DNA of 64,000 nt from Thalassotalea hakodatensis (GCF_030295995.1 NZ_AP027365.1:806001-870000), one strand, 5' to 3'. Shown: positions 16,983 through 27,241, counted from the stretch's first letter. Numbers and translations are program-made. Notes: generated from the letters alone by a model not told the origin.

Positions 16983-17783
16983 TTACCCACCGACGGTAAG
17001 TTTTCCACCTTTCCCTAGACCACCTTCAACTTGTTGCGCTTTGTAGTTACGCAATGCCTTAACCATATGATTATATGAATCGGCGAATGCTGCGGTAATG
17101 ACTTTACCTTCTGGTGTATCACTGTAACCACCAGCACCAACTAGGGCGCCAAAGAAACCTAGACCAAATGCTTTAAAGTCCCAGTTTTTCGCATTACCGA
17201 CAGAAGACGATACTTGTACACCTGAGCGGTTATCAACTAATAATAATGTAGTGGCTGCTTCGTTACTTTTAGCTCCACCAATAAGTAAGCCGCCAATACC
17301 GCCAACTAGACCACCTAAGCCGCCTGTACCTTTTTCACTAAACTGAATAGAAGGTTGCATGGTATAATCAGCTGCTACCATTTGGCCTTTACCAAAGTTA
17401 CTATTACTGCGTAATTCGCCAGAGTTCATTAGCTCACGTTCTTTGTTTACCGCAGCCATTGCTTTACCACGTTCTACTAAAACAAAACAATTTGATTGTT
17501 GGATCATAGTACGTAGCACAGGAAGCGTGCTACCTAGATTTGGATAATGACGTTTATAGTAGCCCCACCAATCTTGATGCGTATCTTCAAAAACAGACAA
17601 AGTCCCTAGTGTTTGTGTACAGTTTTCTAAGCTACTATTTTGTCCTGACGATTCACCGCCAGCAGCACCACCTGAAACAGTATTACCTGATGACCCCCCC
17701 ATAGAAGGGCTAGTACTCATACATCCAGATAAACCAATACCAAAGGCTAGAGAAAACATTATTGTATTTAAGGCTTTTTTCAT
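16983..17783 (-). CDS. CsgG-like outer-membrane-type lipoprotein
   Basis: A 266-residue predicted lipoprotein. Signal peptide with lipobox LSGC (Cys about 21 of the MKKALNT start), then a Gly/Ser-rich tether, then a domain resembling CsgG/HfaB (FVLVERGKAMAAVNKERELM, VAADYTMQPSIQF, and a glycine-rich GGLGGLVGGIGGLL segment). CsgG-type proteins form secretion channels for curli or take part in outer-membrane assembly, but lone CsgG-like lipoproteins also have other roles. The start at 17783 has GGAG six bases upstream and is better than 17798. No curli genes are nearby, so a curli role is not implied. Confidence 0.75.
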   Translation of the reverse strand: MKKALNTIMFSLAFGIGLSGCMSTSPSMGGSSGNTVSGGAAGGESSGQNSSLENCTQTLGTLSVFEDTHQDWWGYYKRHYPNLGSTLPVLRTMIQQSNCFVLVERGKAMAAVNKERELMNSGELRSNSNFGKGQMVAADYTMQPSIQFSEKGTGGLGGLVGGIGGLLIGGAKSNEAATTLLLVDNRSGVQVSSSVGNAKNWDFKAFGLGFFGALVGAGGYSDTPEGKVITAAFADSYNHMVKALRNYKAQQVEGGLGKGGKLTVGG

Positions 17784-18113
17784 AACAACTCCATTCATTT
17801 ACATCCAAATACTCAAGAGAATACTATGATAAAAACCAAGTAAATCTCTTAAAAAACTGTATGTATATTAGCGTTAATTGCTATTTTGTCGCTAGTCATT
17901 TTTTAACATAATCAGTAATTTCAGGTGATAAAATGTACTCAGCTATTAGACGAGAAGCTATCTGTTTATAACTAAACGAATAAAGGCACAGCTTGTATGG
18001 TTAGCCAAAGAATCGCGACTAAAAACATAAAAATTCGAGGGGTTTTAAACGTTACCTACGTACACCAGTGGAAAATAAGTGAGTATTGTTACTGTTATGT
18101 TGGCTAGAAATGC
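17784..18113. other. Intergenic region upstream of the CsgG-like gene
   Basis: About 330 bases, AT-rich. It should carry the promoter of the CsgG-like gene. No RNA gene, repeat or terminator with a clear T-tract was recognised. Confidence 0.4.
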
Positions 18114-18863
18114 TTATTTGCCTATTTTATTTTTGAGTTTTTTCATGTGCGCTTTAAACGCTTTATCGAATTCAGACAAACCACAAGCAAAACTCTCTCG
18201 TGATGTTAACCCTTCCATGCCAATGAATGATAAATCACGATCTACATAGCAAGTGCCATTTTCACCTTTAATTATGTTAATACCTGAGCCGAGCTGCTGA
18301 GTAGCCATTTTACGTTTTTCAGACTCATCAATCGTTACGGTTGAGTGAGGAACCAGTGCCGGCTTAGGATTAAAGATTGATCCTTTTGCTTGACCGTCCC
18401 TTAGTCGTGTAAGGTTTTCGAACATTGCTTGATCACGCTTTTCATTGATTGCTTCTATGGCACTAAATGTTTTTGTGCTTAAAGGGGACTCCAGGACCTT
18501 TTTCTTTTCAAGCATCTTATCTGGGTTACTAGCTATCGCTGGCAAAGATTGACTTTTTTCTTGTTTAACAGGTGTAGAGGTTGGAATATCGGCTTTAGGT
18601 GTAACAGATACATCAGCAACACGTTTTTTAGTAGTTTCGGTTACGCGTTTATTATCTTTTTTTATTTGAGCACTTTTAGCAGGTTGCTCAGAAGGCTTTA
18701 ACGGCGTTTCTTTTACTTGTGGTCGTCGATATAAATAACTTTTTATTGGTTTTACTTGGTCAATGGTTTTATCAATACTCACCTTTGCTTGACTAACCAC
18801 CCATAATAAAATCAGGTGAATAGCTATGGAGAATAATAAAGCTGGATAAATTCCTTTTAACAC
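18114..18863 (-). CDS. TonB-like single-pass membrane protein of unknown function
   Basis: A 249-residue protein with one N-terminal membrane helix (about residues 7-26, a His in the middle: ALLFSIAIHLILLWVV), then a long Lys/Pro/Thr-rich extension, the architecture of TonB/TolA N-terminal anchors. The C-terminal part (after about residue 150) contains two cysteines in NGTCYVDRDLSF and ESFACGLSEF and a basic tail; it is not a recognisable TonB C-terminal fold. Probably inner membrane with a periplasmic rod. I do not recognise a named family and no ExbB/ExbD genes are next to it. Confidence 0.65.
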   Translation of the reverse strand: MLKGIYPALLFSIAIHLILLWVVSQAKVSIDKTIDQVKPIKSYLYRRPQVKETPLKPSEQPAKSAQIKKDNKRVTETTKKRVADVSVTPKADIPTSTPVKQEKSQSLPAIASNPDKMLEKKKVLESPLSTKTFSAIEAINEKRDQAMFENLTRLRDGQAKGSIFNPKPALVPHSTVTIDESEKRKMATQQLGSGINIIKGENGTCYVDRDLSFIGMEGLTSRESFACGLSEFDKAFKAHMKKLKNKIGK

Positions 18864-19170
18864 TATTTACATTATCGTTAATTACACTGTAACGATAGAC
18901 CCCCTTGTTGAGTCTTAGTTCCAGATAATAATGAATTTTTTAGTTTTCTGTGTTTTAAGTCAGTGATAATAATCTAAAAAACTATATAGGGCTGATGATG
19001 TTAATAACGTGCTTATTTTTAGTTGATATTCATTGAAAACTAAAATGGCATTTCTGTGTCAAGAAAACGTTCAATAACCAGCTTTTCATGTAGTAATTAC
19101 ATATGATAGTAGCGCGTTAAAGACGTTTTTCCTCTATACTTATATTACTCATTCACCGCGTGAGAAAGCG
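18864..19170. other. Divergent promoter region, TonB-like gene and yacL
   Basis: 307 bases without a gene. AT-rich; several TATA-like stretches but no site I can name. Confidence 0.4.
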
Positions 19171-19551
19171 ATGGAATACGATTTTATTCATGATCCTATT
19201 ACAGGACAGGCGAAAGCCAACTTTTCTTTAGACCACCAATTATTAGGGCCTTGGCTAGAAACTGAAATTGGCAGTGATGTTGATAAATTATCAAATATAT
19301 TAAGTGCAATCAAACGTATTGAGCAAGGCAAAGAACAAGAATTAATGTTTATGGGGAGTGAATACACACTAACGCTGAACAGCCAAGATGCCGAGGTAAA
19401 CACGAACGTGATGCTTAATGGTGAAGTAATTATGCCAGATGAACTAGCGGTTGATGCGTTACAGTTTGACTTTCAAGAAGGAGTGAGTTGCGGCGTTGAT
19501 GATTTACGCTATATATTATTGTCTTGGGAGCAGTTTATCAAAACTAACTAA
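19171..19551 (+). CDS. yacL: YacL family protein (UPF0231)
   Basis: A 126-residue small acidic protein. It aligns by eye with E. coli YacL: MEYDFIHDPITGQAKANFS at the start, a LGPWLETEIG segment, HEYTL-like GSEYTLTLNSQDAEV, and CGVDDLRYILLSWEQFI at the end. Function unknown. In E. coli yacL lies next to acnB; here it is 4 kb away from acnB, with accessory genes in between, which suggests that the acnB-yacL neighbourhood was opened by insertions. Confidence 0.88.
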   Translation: MEYDFIHDPITGQAKANFSLDHQLLGPWLETEIGSDVDKLSNILSAIKRIEQGKEQELMFMGSEYTLTLNSQDAEVNTNVMLNGEVIMPDELAVDALQFDFQEGVSCGVDDLRYILLSWEQFIKTN

Positions 19552-20000
19552 AATCAAATTGAATTATCTCATTTTATTTAATGATATTGTCATCACAATA
19601 ACAATAAGTTAACAAAAAATGTGTTGTACGTGAGTGTGGTATTCAGCTATATACTGCGATTTAAGCGTATGTTGAACTGTAAATCGTGATGATACATTCC
19701 TTGCCTTTTCTGTTTTATTTATCATTTCAACCTTCGTTGTCAACATTATAGTGTTGAACCTGAAAGAGAAATAAATGTAACTATTTGACAATAGTGGTAA
19801 TACTGTTCATCTTATATTCTCATGTCTTACGATTAATTAACCTGTGGATTTTAGCAATCATGAGATAATATCCGCAGATTTTGCTATGTTTTTTAAAGTA
19901 TTCAAATAAAGTTGAAGCGTTTAATGGGTACTGTTTAAAACGGTGTGAATACTATAATCAGCATATAGGCAATTATGCCAATGCAGGAGGTCATCTTTTA
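19552..20000. other. Intergenic region between yacL and the sugar dehydrogenase
   Basis: About 450 bases, AT-rich, no convincing gene on either strand. The 3' end carries the perfect AGGAGG ribosome-binding site (19985-19990) of the next gene. Confidence 0.4.
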
Positions 20001-21152
20001 ATGTTTTTAAAAACAATATTAAAGCGTCAGTTTTTATTGATTGTTATCTTACTTTCTCAGCAAAGCTATGCTTTAGATTCACACCCGCTTGATACTCAAA
20101 CCTATGCTGAAAAATTTACGACGGAACTTGTCACAAATGATATTAATGTTCCTTGGGGTATGGTGCAATTGCCAAGTGGCGAACTGTTAGTAACAGAACG
20201 CAGTGGAACCTTATATCTTGTTGTTCCTTCAACAGGTAAAAAACATACCATATCTGGGTTGCCTCCTATTGATGCAAATGGGCAAGGAGGTTTACTTGAT
20301 ATTGCTTTACATCCAAATTATCAAAAACACCCTTGGCTTTATTTTACTTATGCAAGTCCGGCTGGTAAGCCTGAAGGAAGTCATACCGCATTAGCTCGTG
20401 CTAAATTGTCAGCAAATAAGCAAGCACTTGTTGATGTGGAGGTGCTTTATAAAGCAACAGAGAACACAACTCGTGGCCAACATTATGGTAGTAGAATTGC
20501 CTTTGATGCTCACGGTTATGTGTATTTTTCAATTGGAGATCGTGGCGCTCGTGATGAAAATCCGCAAGATTTAACTCGTGATGCAGGAAAAATCCTCCGC
20601 TTACATCTTGATGGGCAGGTGCCTGAAGATAATCCTTTTGTAAGCAATAGCAAGGCAAAGGCTGCCGTTTATAGTTATGGTCATAGGAACCCTCAAGGGT
20701 TAGTTTACCGATATGATACTCAACAGCTCTGGTCGCATGAACATGGACCTCGAGGGGGTGATGAACTAAATTTAATCGAAAAAGGTGGTAATTATGGTTG
20801 GCCTGTTGTTAGTCATGGCGTTAATTACAATGGCACTATTTTTACACAATTGACCGAAAAGGAAGGAATGGTTCAACCGAAATTATACTGGAAGCCGTCA
20901 ATAGCACCTTCTGCCTTTATTCATGTGTCCACAGATGTTTTTCCTCGTTTAAAAGGGAAGCTATTATTAGGTTCGATGAAGTTTGGGTATATTGTCGCTA
21001 TTGAGATGAATGAACAACAAAGTATTAGCCAATATCAATTATTAAAAGGTGTAGGACGAGTTAGAAGTCTGCTTCAAGGTCATGATGGAAATATTTATAT
21101 CGGCTTAGATGGTGAAGGTGTTCATAAAATTGTCGCATCAAAAACGGAATAA
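20001..21152 (+). CDS. PQQ-dependent aldose sugar dehydrogenase (YliI/Asd type)
   Basis: A 383-residue secreted six-bladed beta-propeller of the soluble glucose/aldose sugar dehydrogenase family. Signal peptide: FLKTILKRQFLLIVILLSQ up to SYA. Family motifs: VPWGMVQLPSGELLVTER, GLLDIALHPNY, GSRIAFD, FSIGDRG, YGHRNPQGLVY and EHGPRGGDELN, which include PQQ and calcium site residues. It would oxidise aldoses in the periplasm. The start at 20001 is fixed by AGGAGG ten bases upstream. A hybrid kinase gene begins 18 bases after its stop, so they may be co-transcribed. Confidence 0.9.
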   Translation: MFLKTILKRQFLLIVILLSQQSYALDSHPLDTQTYAEKFTTELVTNDINVPWGMVQLPSGELLVTERSGTLYLVVPSTGKKHTISGLPPIDANGQGGLLDIALHPNYQKHPWLYFTYASPAGKPEGSHTALARAKLSANKQALVDVEVLYKATENTTRGQHYGSRIAFDAHGYVYFSIGDRGARDENPQDLTRDAGKILRLHLDGQVPEDNPFVSNSKAKAAVYSYGHRNPQGLVYRYDTQQLWSHEHGPRGGDELNLIEKGGNYGWPVVSHGVNYNGTIFTQLTEKEGMVQPKLYWKPSIAPSAFIHVSTDVFPRLKGKLLLGSMKFGYIVAIEMNEQQSISQYQLLKGVGRVRSLLQGHDGNIYIGLDGEGVHKIVASKTE

Positions 21153-21170
21153 GTATAAAAGGATTTAACC

Positions 21171-24100
21171 ATGAGTGAATTAACGTTAACGCAAAAGGTG
21201 AGAAAGCGTAATATTATTGCGTTATGTTTTTTTGCATTGTTAGCAACGTTATCATATGCACTTACAAGTAATGTTATTAAACAACAGCAGCATGATGCGC
21301 GTATTATTAATGTTGCTGGAATGCAACGTATGTTGTCACAAAAAATAGCATTGCACATTCATGAATATTCAAGGTCCGTAGAGAAGAACCAAGGCGCACC
21401 GAACATCACTCAACTTCTGCAAGCCGCAACCTTAAAAATCAATGAAAACCAGCAGTTCCTAACAAATACTATTTTAGCGAATGATGATTTGTTTTCTGAA
21501 AAATTAACTCGGTTTTATTTTGATCCCCCTTTAGATCTTAATAAACGAATCACCCTCTTAAATAAACATGTTTCGGCGGTATTAGCATTACGAAATATAG
21601 ATGAAATTAACGCCTATATTGCAACATATCTACCAGCTCAAATGATAGAAAATTTACTTAGTGACTTAAACAAAACTGTCACTTTAATTGAGCAACAAGC
21701 ACAAGAAAGAGTCGCGCTAACCATTAAATTAAAAACAGTCACCTGGTTCCTTAGTATTGGCGCGCTCATTATTGCTTACATTGTCTTATTTAGACCTACT
21801 CAGAAAGCACTTAAAAAAAATTATACTGAGCTATTACAGGCTAAAAATGAGAGTGCTGAGTATCAATTTGCTATCAACCGCCATGCTGTTGTTTACAAAA
21901 TTGATCAGCAAGGTCTGTTAACTTATGTAAACCAAAATTTCTTGAAATTCTACGGCTATCAAGAACATGAATCGATAGGTTTAAATGTTTTTTCTATTTG
22001 CTCTGAAGACTACTCTAAGGAAGCTTTTTCAACAATTTTTGCAACCTGTCTTAAAGAAGGCTATTGGCATGGACAGTCGATTAATATAGATAAAAAAGGT
22101 CGAATTTTATGGTTTGATACCACCATAGTAGCGTTGAAAAACGAACATGATGAGCAAGGTAAGATTGAAAACTTTATTGTGATTCAAAATGACATAGCAG
22201 AGCAGAAAAAAACAGAATTAGCTCTTAGTGAACTACATCGTATCACCTCAAACACTTCACTTACTTTTGATAAAAAAATTACAGAGTTGCTTACTTTAGG
22301 AAGTAAATTGTTTAATTTACCGTTCGGCATTTTAAGTGAAATAAAAGAAGATCAATACACTATTCTTCACTGTATATCACCGAATGGAGAATTAGCATCT
22401 GGTGCTCAGTTTAGTTTTGATGATACATACTGCTGGCATACCTACTTAGCTAACGAACCTAAAGCTTTTCATCATGTTGGCGAAAGTGAAATACGTGAAC
22501 ATCCCTGTTATGAAAACTTTTCTTTAGAAAGTTATATAGGTGTACCAATATATGTTGAAGAAAAACGTTTCGGTACACTAAATTTTTCAAGCCCTGAACC
22601 GGCAGAACATCCATTTAGTGAGCAAGAACTAGAGCTGATCCAACTTATCGGCAATTGGGTAGGTGCAGAATATACACGACAATTGCAACAAAAACGTATG
22701 CTAGAGCAACAAAGAATGATGGAGCAAATGGCACATCAAGCTCGTATTGGTGCATGGGAAGTTGATGTAATCAATGAAACTTTACATTGGTCAGCAATGA
22801 CAAAAATGATCCATGAAGTGAGTGATAATTATCAGCCAAATTTGCATACCGCCATTGAGTTTTATAAAAAAGGGGATAGTAGAGACCGTATTGAAGAAGC
22901 ATTACAAACGGTTACTGAAAAAGGTGGCTCGTTTAGTGTTGAGTGTCAAATTGCTACGGCAACAGGGCGAGAGATATGGGTTGTTGCTCGTGGTACAGCT
23001 GAACACACAAACGGAACTTGCGTTAGAGTGTTTGGCTCTATTCAAGATGTATCAGAACGGGTGCGCGCGGCAGAAGAAATTAAACGTTTTAATCAACGGA
23101 TGACACTGGCAGCTGATTCTGCAGGTATTGGTGTTTGGGAATATGATGTCGTGAATAATGTACTGAAGTGGGATGATTGGATGTGCAGACTATATGCCAT
23201 TGATCGTAATACATTTTCAGGCGGCATTGAGGTTTGGGAAAACAGTATTCACCCAGACGATAAAGCACGTGTTCAGGAAGCATTTAACAAATCAAATATC
23301 GCCGATCAAAAACTTGAAATTCAGTTTAAAATCATTTGGCCATCAGGTGAGGTAAGACACATTCAAGCGGCTGCTCTCGCATTAGTTGATATAAACGGTA
23401 ATACAAAAGCATTAATTGGGGTGAATTACGACATTACAGAACGCGTTGAAAATGAAATAGCACTTACGCAAGCTAAACTTCAAGCGGAGTCTGCAGCCAA
23501 TGCCAAAAATGAGTTTCTCGCCAGTATGAGTCACGAAATTCGCACACCCATGAATGGCGTGATAGGTATGCTAGATCTGTTACAAGACACCAAGCTTGAT
23601 ATCGATCAAAGTCAACGGGTTAGAATCGCGCAAGAAAGTGCTAACTCTTTATTAACGTTAATTAATGATATTTTAGATTTTTCAAAAGTTGATGCAGGAA
23701 AGCTAGATTTAGAACATATTTCTTTCAATATAATTGACACGCTTACCAGCTTTATTCGTTCTATGTCTCTGCAAGCACAACAGAAAGGGCTTGAATTAAT
23801 CTTGGATGCAACAGAGGTCGAGCAATGTTTAGTGATGGGCGATCCTAATCGTATTCGTCAAATTTTGATAAATTTAGTCGCAAACGCGATTAAATTTACC
23901 GAACAAGGTGAAGTAGTTGTCAGTGTAGCCCTTAATGAAGTCACTGATACAGATTATAAATTAACGATATCGGTAAAAGATACTGGTATTGGCATACCGA
24001 CAGAACGCCAAACAAAGTTATTTAATGTATTCGAACAATTAGATGCATCAACTACTCGCCAGTATGGCGGTACAGGCTTAGGTTTAGCAATCGTGAAAAA

Positions 24101-25079
24101 GCTTTGTTTACAAATGAAAGGAGATATTCGAGTTGTCAGTGAGCATGATCAAGGAAGCGAGTTTATTTGCCACTTATTGTTAAACAAAGCGACAGATACA
24201 TTACCGGTAAAACCCGCGAGTACTAAGATAAATTCAGTGTTAGTTGTCGATAAAAATCGTACCGCAGGCGAGGTGCTTTGTCGTCAATTAAACCATTGGC
24301 AGATCAATACGCAGTATGCTGCAGATGGAAATCAAGCAATAAAGATGTGCGAGCAACTTGTTGCATTTGAAAAGCCGCTATTTGATGTAATATTAATCGA
24401 TGTTGAATTATCACAAGTTGATGGACGTCATCTTATTGAACGGTTAGACGCGGATAGTCGCTTTGATGCCGTAAATATCATTATTATGACACCTGTGAAT
24501 ATGCCAAGTATTGTTAGTCCTTTTATGGCTTTGAATGTACACCAACACATCACAAAACCAGTGACAACAGATGCTCTTTTATCAATTGTTAATGCTGACA
24601 ATAAAGATGTTGATAATGAGCTGATTAACACGGCTTCTCATGATGAGGAACACACTGACGTTTCGAATAAACCAAATTCTGAGGTTTGTAATCCCCGCGT
24701 ATTATTAGTCGAAGATAACCGTATCAACCAAGCGGTTGCCAAAGGCGTATTAACTAAATTGGGTATTGAATGTGAGGTTGCACAACATGGCGTGGAAGCT
24801 TTAGCGACATTAAAAAGTTTTGATAATGACTACTTTCAGTTGATTTTGATGGACTGCCAAATGCCGGAAATGGACGGTTATCAAGCTACGGAGGCGATAC
24901 GTGCAGGAGAGGCAGGTATGACCTACCAAACGATTCCTATCGTTGCGATGACAGCTAACGCAATGAAAGGAGACCGAGAAAAATGCTTAGCTGCAGGAAT
25001 GGATGAGTATATCACCAAACCGATAAACCAAAACAAGGTGAAATCGGTTCTCTCGCAATACGTTTCTACCGTTGAATAA
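21171..25079 (+). CDS. Large hybrid sensor histidine kinase with PilJ-like, PAS, GAF and two receiver domains
   Basis: 1302 residues. Order: membrane helix (about 15-37); a periplasmic PilJ/NarX-like helical sensor beginning with the signature NVAGMQRMLSQKIA (about 44-57); second membrane helix (about 176-196); PAS (about 225-350); GAF (about 355-500); two further PAS (about 510-640 and 645-765); HisKA with H788 in SMSHEIRTPMNG; HATPase (NLVANAIKF, DTGIGIP, GGTGLGLAIV); a first receiver whose acidic pair is degenerate (VVDKNR); and a complete second receiver (VEDNRINQA, LMDCQMPEMDG, ITKPI). No HPt domain, so an external phosphotransfer protein is needed. The PilJ-like module suggests nitrate-type or surface-sensing input. 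Output is unknown. Confidence 0.92.
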   Translation: MSELTLTQKVRKRNIIALCFFALLATLSYALTSNVIKQQQHDARIINVAGMQRMLSQKIALHIHEYSRSVEKNQGAPNITQLLQAATLKINENQQFLTNTILANDDLFSEKLTRFYFDPPLDLNKRITLLNKHVSAVLALRNIDEINAYIATYLPAQMIENLLSDLNKTVTLIEQQAQERVALTIKLKTVTWFLSIGALIIAYIVLFRPTQKALKKNYTELLQAKNESAEYQFAINRHAVVYKIDQQGLLTYVNQNFLKFYGYQEHESIGLNVFSICSEDYSKEAFSTIFATCLKEGYWHGQSINIDKKGRILWFDTTIVALKNEHDEQGKIENFIVIQNDIAEQKKTELALSELHRITSNTSLTFDKKITELLTLGSKLFNLPFGILSEIKEDQYTILHCISPNGELASGAQFSFDDTYCWHTYLANEPKAFHHVGESEIREHPCYENFSLESYIGVPIYVEEKRFGTLNFSSPEPAEHPFSEQELELIQLIGNWVGAEYTRQLQQKRMLEQQRMMEQMAHQARIGAWEVDVINETLHWSAMTKMIHEVSDNYQPNLHTAIEFYKKGDSRDRIEEALQTVTEKGGSFSVECQIATATGREIWVVARGTAEHTNGTCVRVFGSIQDVSERVRAAEEIKRFNQRMTLAADSAGIGVWEYDVVNNVLKWDDWMCRLYAIDRNTFSGGIEVWENSIHPDDKARVQEAFNKSNIADQKLEIQFKIIWPSGEVRHIQAAALALVDINGNTKALIGVNYDITERVENEIALTQAKLQAESAANAKNEFLASMSHEIRTPMNGVIGMLDLLQDTKLDIDQSQRVRIAQESANSLLTLINDILDFSKVDAGKLDLEHISFNIIDTLTSFIRSMSLQAQQKGLELILDATEVEQCLVMGDPNRIRQILINLVANAIKFTEQGEVVVSVALNEVTDTDYKLTISVKDTGIGIPTERQTKLFNVFEQLDASTTRQYGGTGLGLAIVKKLCLQMKGDIRVVSEHDQGSEFICHLLLNKATDTLPVKPASTKINSVLVVDKNRTAGEVLCRQLNHWQINTQYAADGNQAIKMCEQLVAFEKPLFDVILIDVELSQVDGRHLIERLDADSRFDAVNIIIMTPVNMPSIVSPFMALNVHQHITKPVTTDALLSIVNADNKDVDNELINTASHDEEHTDVSNKPNSEVCNPRVLLVEDNRINQAVAKGVLTKLGIECEVAQHGVEALATLKSFDNDYFQLILMDCQMPEMDGYQATEAIRAGEAGMTYQTIPIVAMTANAMKGDREKCLAAGMDEYITKPINQNKVKSVLSQYVSTVE

Positions 25080-25105
25080 AGTGTATTAATTTAGAGTAAA
25101 TACTA

Positions 25106-25954
25106 TTAAGCACTCGCTTGTAATTCAATGCTTTCTTCTAATAGGTCGAGGTAATCCTCTTGATCGAAATCTAAACAGCACAAAACATCTTCTTTAATCG
25201 CTTCCCAATCAGGTGCATCGCGGAAATGCTTTTGCTGAAAAACAAGATTCTCTGCCATTTTTAAAATAGCAAAATAGACTTGTTGGGAACGACTTTGAGA
25301 CGTTGAAAGAAATTGACGGTCATGATGGCATAAAATTAACTGACAAATTTCTTTTGGTAAACGCCAAGATTTAGCAACATAATAACCGATTGTGGCATGG
25401 TTAACGCGAAAAATGTCATCTTCGATGACGGTTAAGGTTTTACTGGGTGTATTAAAAGCCTGTTGATAAACTTCTGGGTAATTTGGGTACTTCATTGCCA
25501 TAACAGGAATACCACAATCGTGAAATAATCCTAACGAAAACAACTTATCAGTAGAAACGGCTAATTTTATTTTTTTGCCAATATTAACTGAGGTACTAGC
25601 AATATTTTGAGCATTATCCCAAAACTCCTCTAAGGCTATACTAGAATCATTTTGACTAAAGCACCGTTGCATTAAAATATTAGTCACTAACGTTGAAATG
25701 CCAGTTAAACCAATAAACTTGGTTGCTTTATTGATATCAGAAATAGAGCGGGCTAAACCATAAATAGGTGAATTAATGGTTTTGATCACGGTAGAGGAAA
25801 CAGCAACATCTTGAGAAATAATGGATGCAACTTGATTAATATCAGGTTCATCTGCTGCAATAACACGTTGTAAACGTAGCAGCAACTCAGGTTGAGGCGG
25901 TACTGAAAACCCACGTTTTATATCCGCTAATACTTTTTCATCGACTTCTAGCAT
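25106..25954 (-). CDS. HDOD domain protein
   Basis: A 282-residue cytosolic protein made almost entirely of an HDOD domain (metal-free HD-like fold). Visible: FSVPPQPELLLRLQRVI, DINQVASIISQDVAVSSTVIKTINSPIYG, TLVTNILMQRCF, LFHDCGIPVMA, and HATIGYYVAKSWRLP. HDOD proteins are signalling adaptors in two-component, c-di-GMP and chemotaxis networks. It converges with the hybrid kinase gene (26 bases apart), but a functional link is only suggested. Confidence 0.88.
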   Translation of the reverse strand: MLEVDEKVLADIKRGFSVPPQPELLLRLQRVIAADEPDINQVASIISQDVAVSSTVIKTINSPIYGLARSISDINKATKFIGLTGISTLVTNILMQRCFSQNDSSIALEEFWDNAQNIASTSVNIGKKIKLAVSTDKLFSLGLFHDCGIPVMAMKYPNYPEVYQQAFNTPSKTLTVIEDDIFRVNHATIGYYVAKSWRLPKEICQLILCHHDRQFLSTSQSRSQQVYFAILKMAENLVFQQKHFRDAPDWEAIKEDVLCCLDFDQEDYLDLLEESIELQASA

Positions 25955-26130
25955 AATATTGATCTTTTGTTATTGTTCTTGTTTTCGTTATGCTTCCCAT
26001 ACATTATGATGGGAATGAAAATTAACGCTTTGTTTAAAAAAACGACACTTTACTATCGCTCAAATTGTTAAAATAAACAATGCAAATTTTAAGTATCTCT
26101 TTTAAACAGCCAATAAAAGTAACCATAAAA

Positions 26131-27192
26131 ATGAAAACATCTAACAGAAAATTCAATCGTACTAACTTTTTAACCGCACTGATTATGTTGTGTAGCTTAA
26201 GCTTTTCAGCGGTGGCAAATGAGCTTTCATGGCAGGTAAAGCAATTACCCAATGAACCTTCTTTGCGTGGTAGCGCTATGGTTGATGGGAAAATGTGGGT
26301 GACTGGTACAAACAAAAGTGTGTTTATCAGTGAAGATCAAGGAAATACTTGGCTTGATAAGTCAGTTAATACTGAGCAATTGTTAGACTTTAGAGACATT
26401 GAAGTATTTGATAAACAAACCGCCATTATTATGAGCGTGGGCTCAGGGAAAGATTCTAAACTATTGAAAACTACTGATGGAGGAGATAGTTGGCACTTAC
26501 TATACCAAAATGAAGATGAGCAAGGCTTTTTTGATTCCATTGGTTTTTGGGATAATCAAGTGGGTTTATTATTAGGTGATCCCGTTGATGGTTATTACGT
26601 TGTCAAAAAAACGCAAGACGGTGGCAAAACGTGGCGACGCATCGCAAAAACTAAACTCCCTTTGCTTCTCAACAATGAAGCAGCATTTGCTGCTTCTGGT
26701 AATACTTTACTCGTTGGCGAGCAAGGGAAAGCTTGGATCACAACGGGTGGCTTTTCTGCATCTGTCTATGTTTCTCATGATTGGGGCGAATCATGGCAAC
26801 GTCAATCTGTTCCACTGTATCAAGCAACACAAACAGCAGGTGGTTACGGATTGGCGTTAAATCATCATCAACAATTGTTTGTTCTCGGTGGTGATTATCA
26901 ACAGCGCCCTAAAGCCTATGCCAACATTGCACGTTTTGAAAAACAGTGGCAATTAGTCAATGCAGGGCAAAGAGGCCTGAGAACTGCAATGAGCTGTTCT
27001 GAACGACTGTGTATCGCTACAGGAAAAACAGGCAGTGATTTGTCTTTTGATCAAGGCAAAAAATGGCAAGCCTTTGATAATGAAAATGCTGAGCAAGGCG
27101 ATAAAGGTTTTTATACACTGGCAAATGAAGGTGAAATGTTTATTGCCGCAGGTGCGAAGGGCAAAGTAGGTGTTATTCGCGTTAAACCATAG
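26131..27192 (+). CDS. Secreted BNR/Ycf48-like beta-propeller protein
   Basis: A 353-residue exported protein. Signal peptide ends at SAVANELS. The rest consists of BNR/Asp-box type repeats (SEDQGNTWLDKS, TTDGGDSWHLLY, TQDGGKTWRRI, SHDWGESWQRQ, SFDQGKKWQAF), five or more, forming a propeller like Ycf48/YCF48-related or photosystem stability factor-like proteins in bacteria. No sialidase catalytic residues are evident. It could bind or help assemble a periplasmic complex. The start at 26131 removes a short upstream extension. It is convergent with the next operon. Confidence 0.8.
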   Translation: MKTSNRKFNRTNFLTALIMLCSLSFSAVANELSWQVKQLPNEPSLRGSAMVDGKMWVTGTNKSVFISEDQGNTWLDKSVNTEQLLDFRDIEVFDKQTAIIMSVGSGKDSKLLKTTDGGDSWHLLYQNEDEQGFFDSIGFWDNQVGLLLGDPVDGYYVVKKTQDGGKTWRRIAKTKLPLLLNNEAAFAASGNTLLVGEQGKAWITTGGFSASVYVSHDWGESWQRQSVPLYQATQTAGGYGLALNHHQQLFVLGGDYQQRPKAYANIARFEKQWQLVNAGQRGLRTAMSCSERLCIATGKTGSDLSFDQGKKWQAFDNENAEQGDKGFYTLANEGEMFIAAGAKGKVGVIRVKP

Positions 27193-27203
27193 TGCCATGA
27201 ATT

Positions 27204-27227
27204 GTGCTGCGAAATATCTCGCAGCAC
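27204..27227. terminator. Hairpin between convergent genes
   Basis: GTGCTGCGA (27204-27212) pairs perfectly with TCGCAGCAC (27219-27227), six-base loop, between the BNR gene and the convergent operon. T-runs are poor. Confidence 0.5.
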
Positions 27228-27241
27228 TAATGTGACATCAT

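Noticed and set aside
16983-17783. Curli secretion locus based on the CsgG-like protein
   Set aside because: No csgA, csgB, csgE or csgF-like genes are nearby; the lone lipoprotein does not make a curli system.
26131-27192. Sialidase or glycosidase because of the BNR/Asp-box repeats
   Set aside because: Asp-box repeats alone are structural; no catalytic residues of sialidases could be placed.
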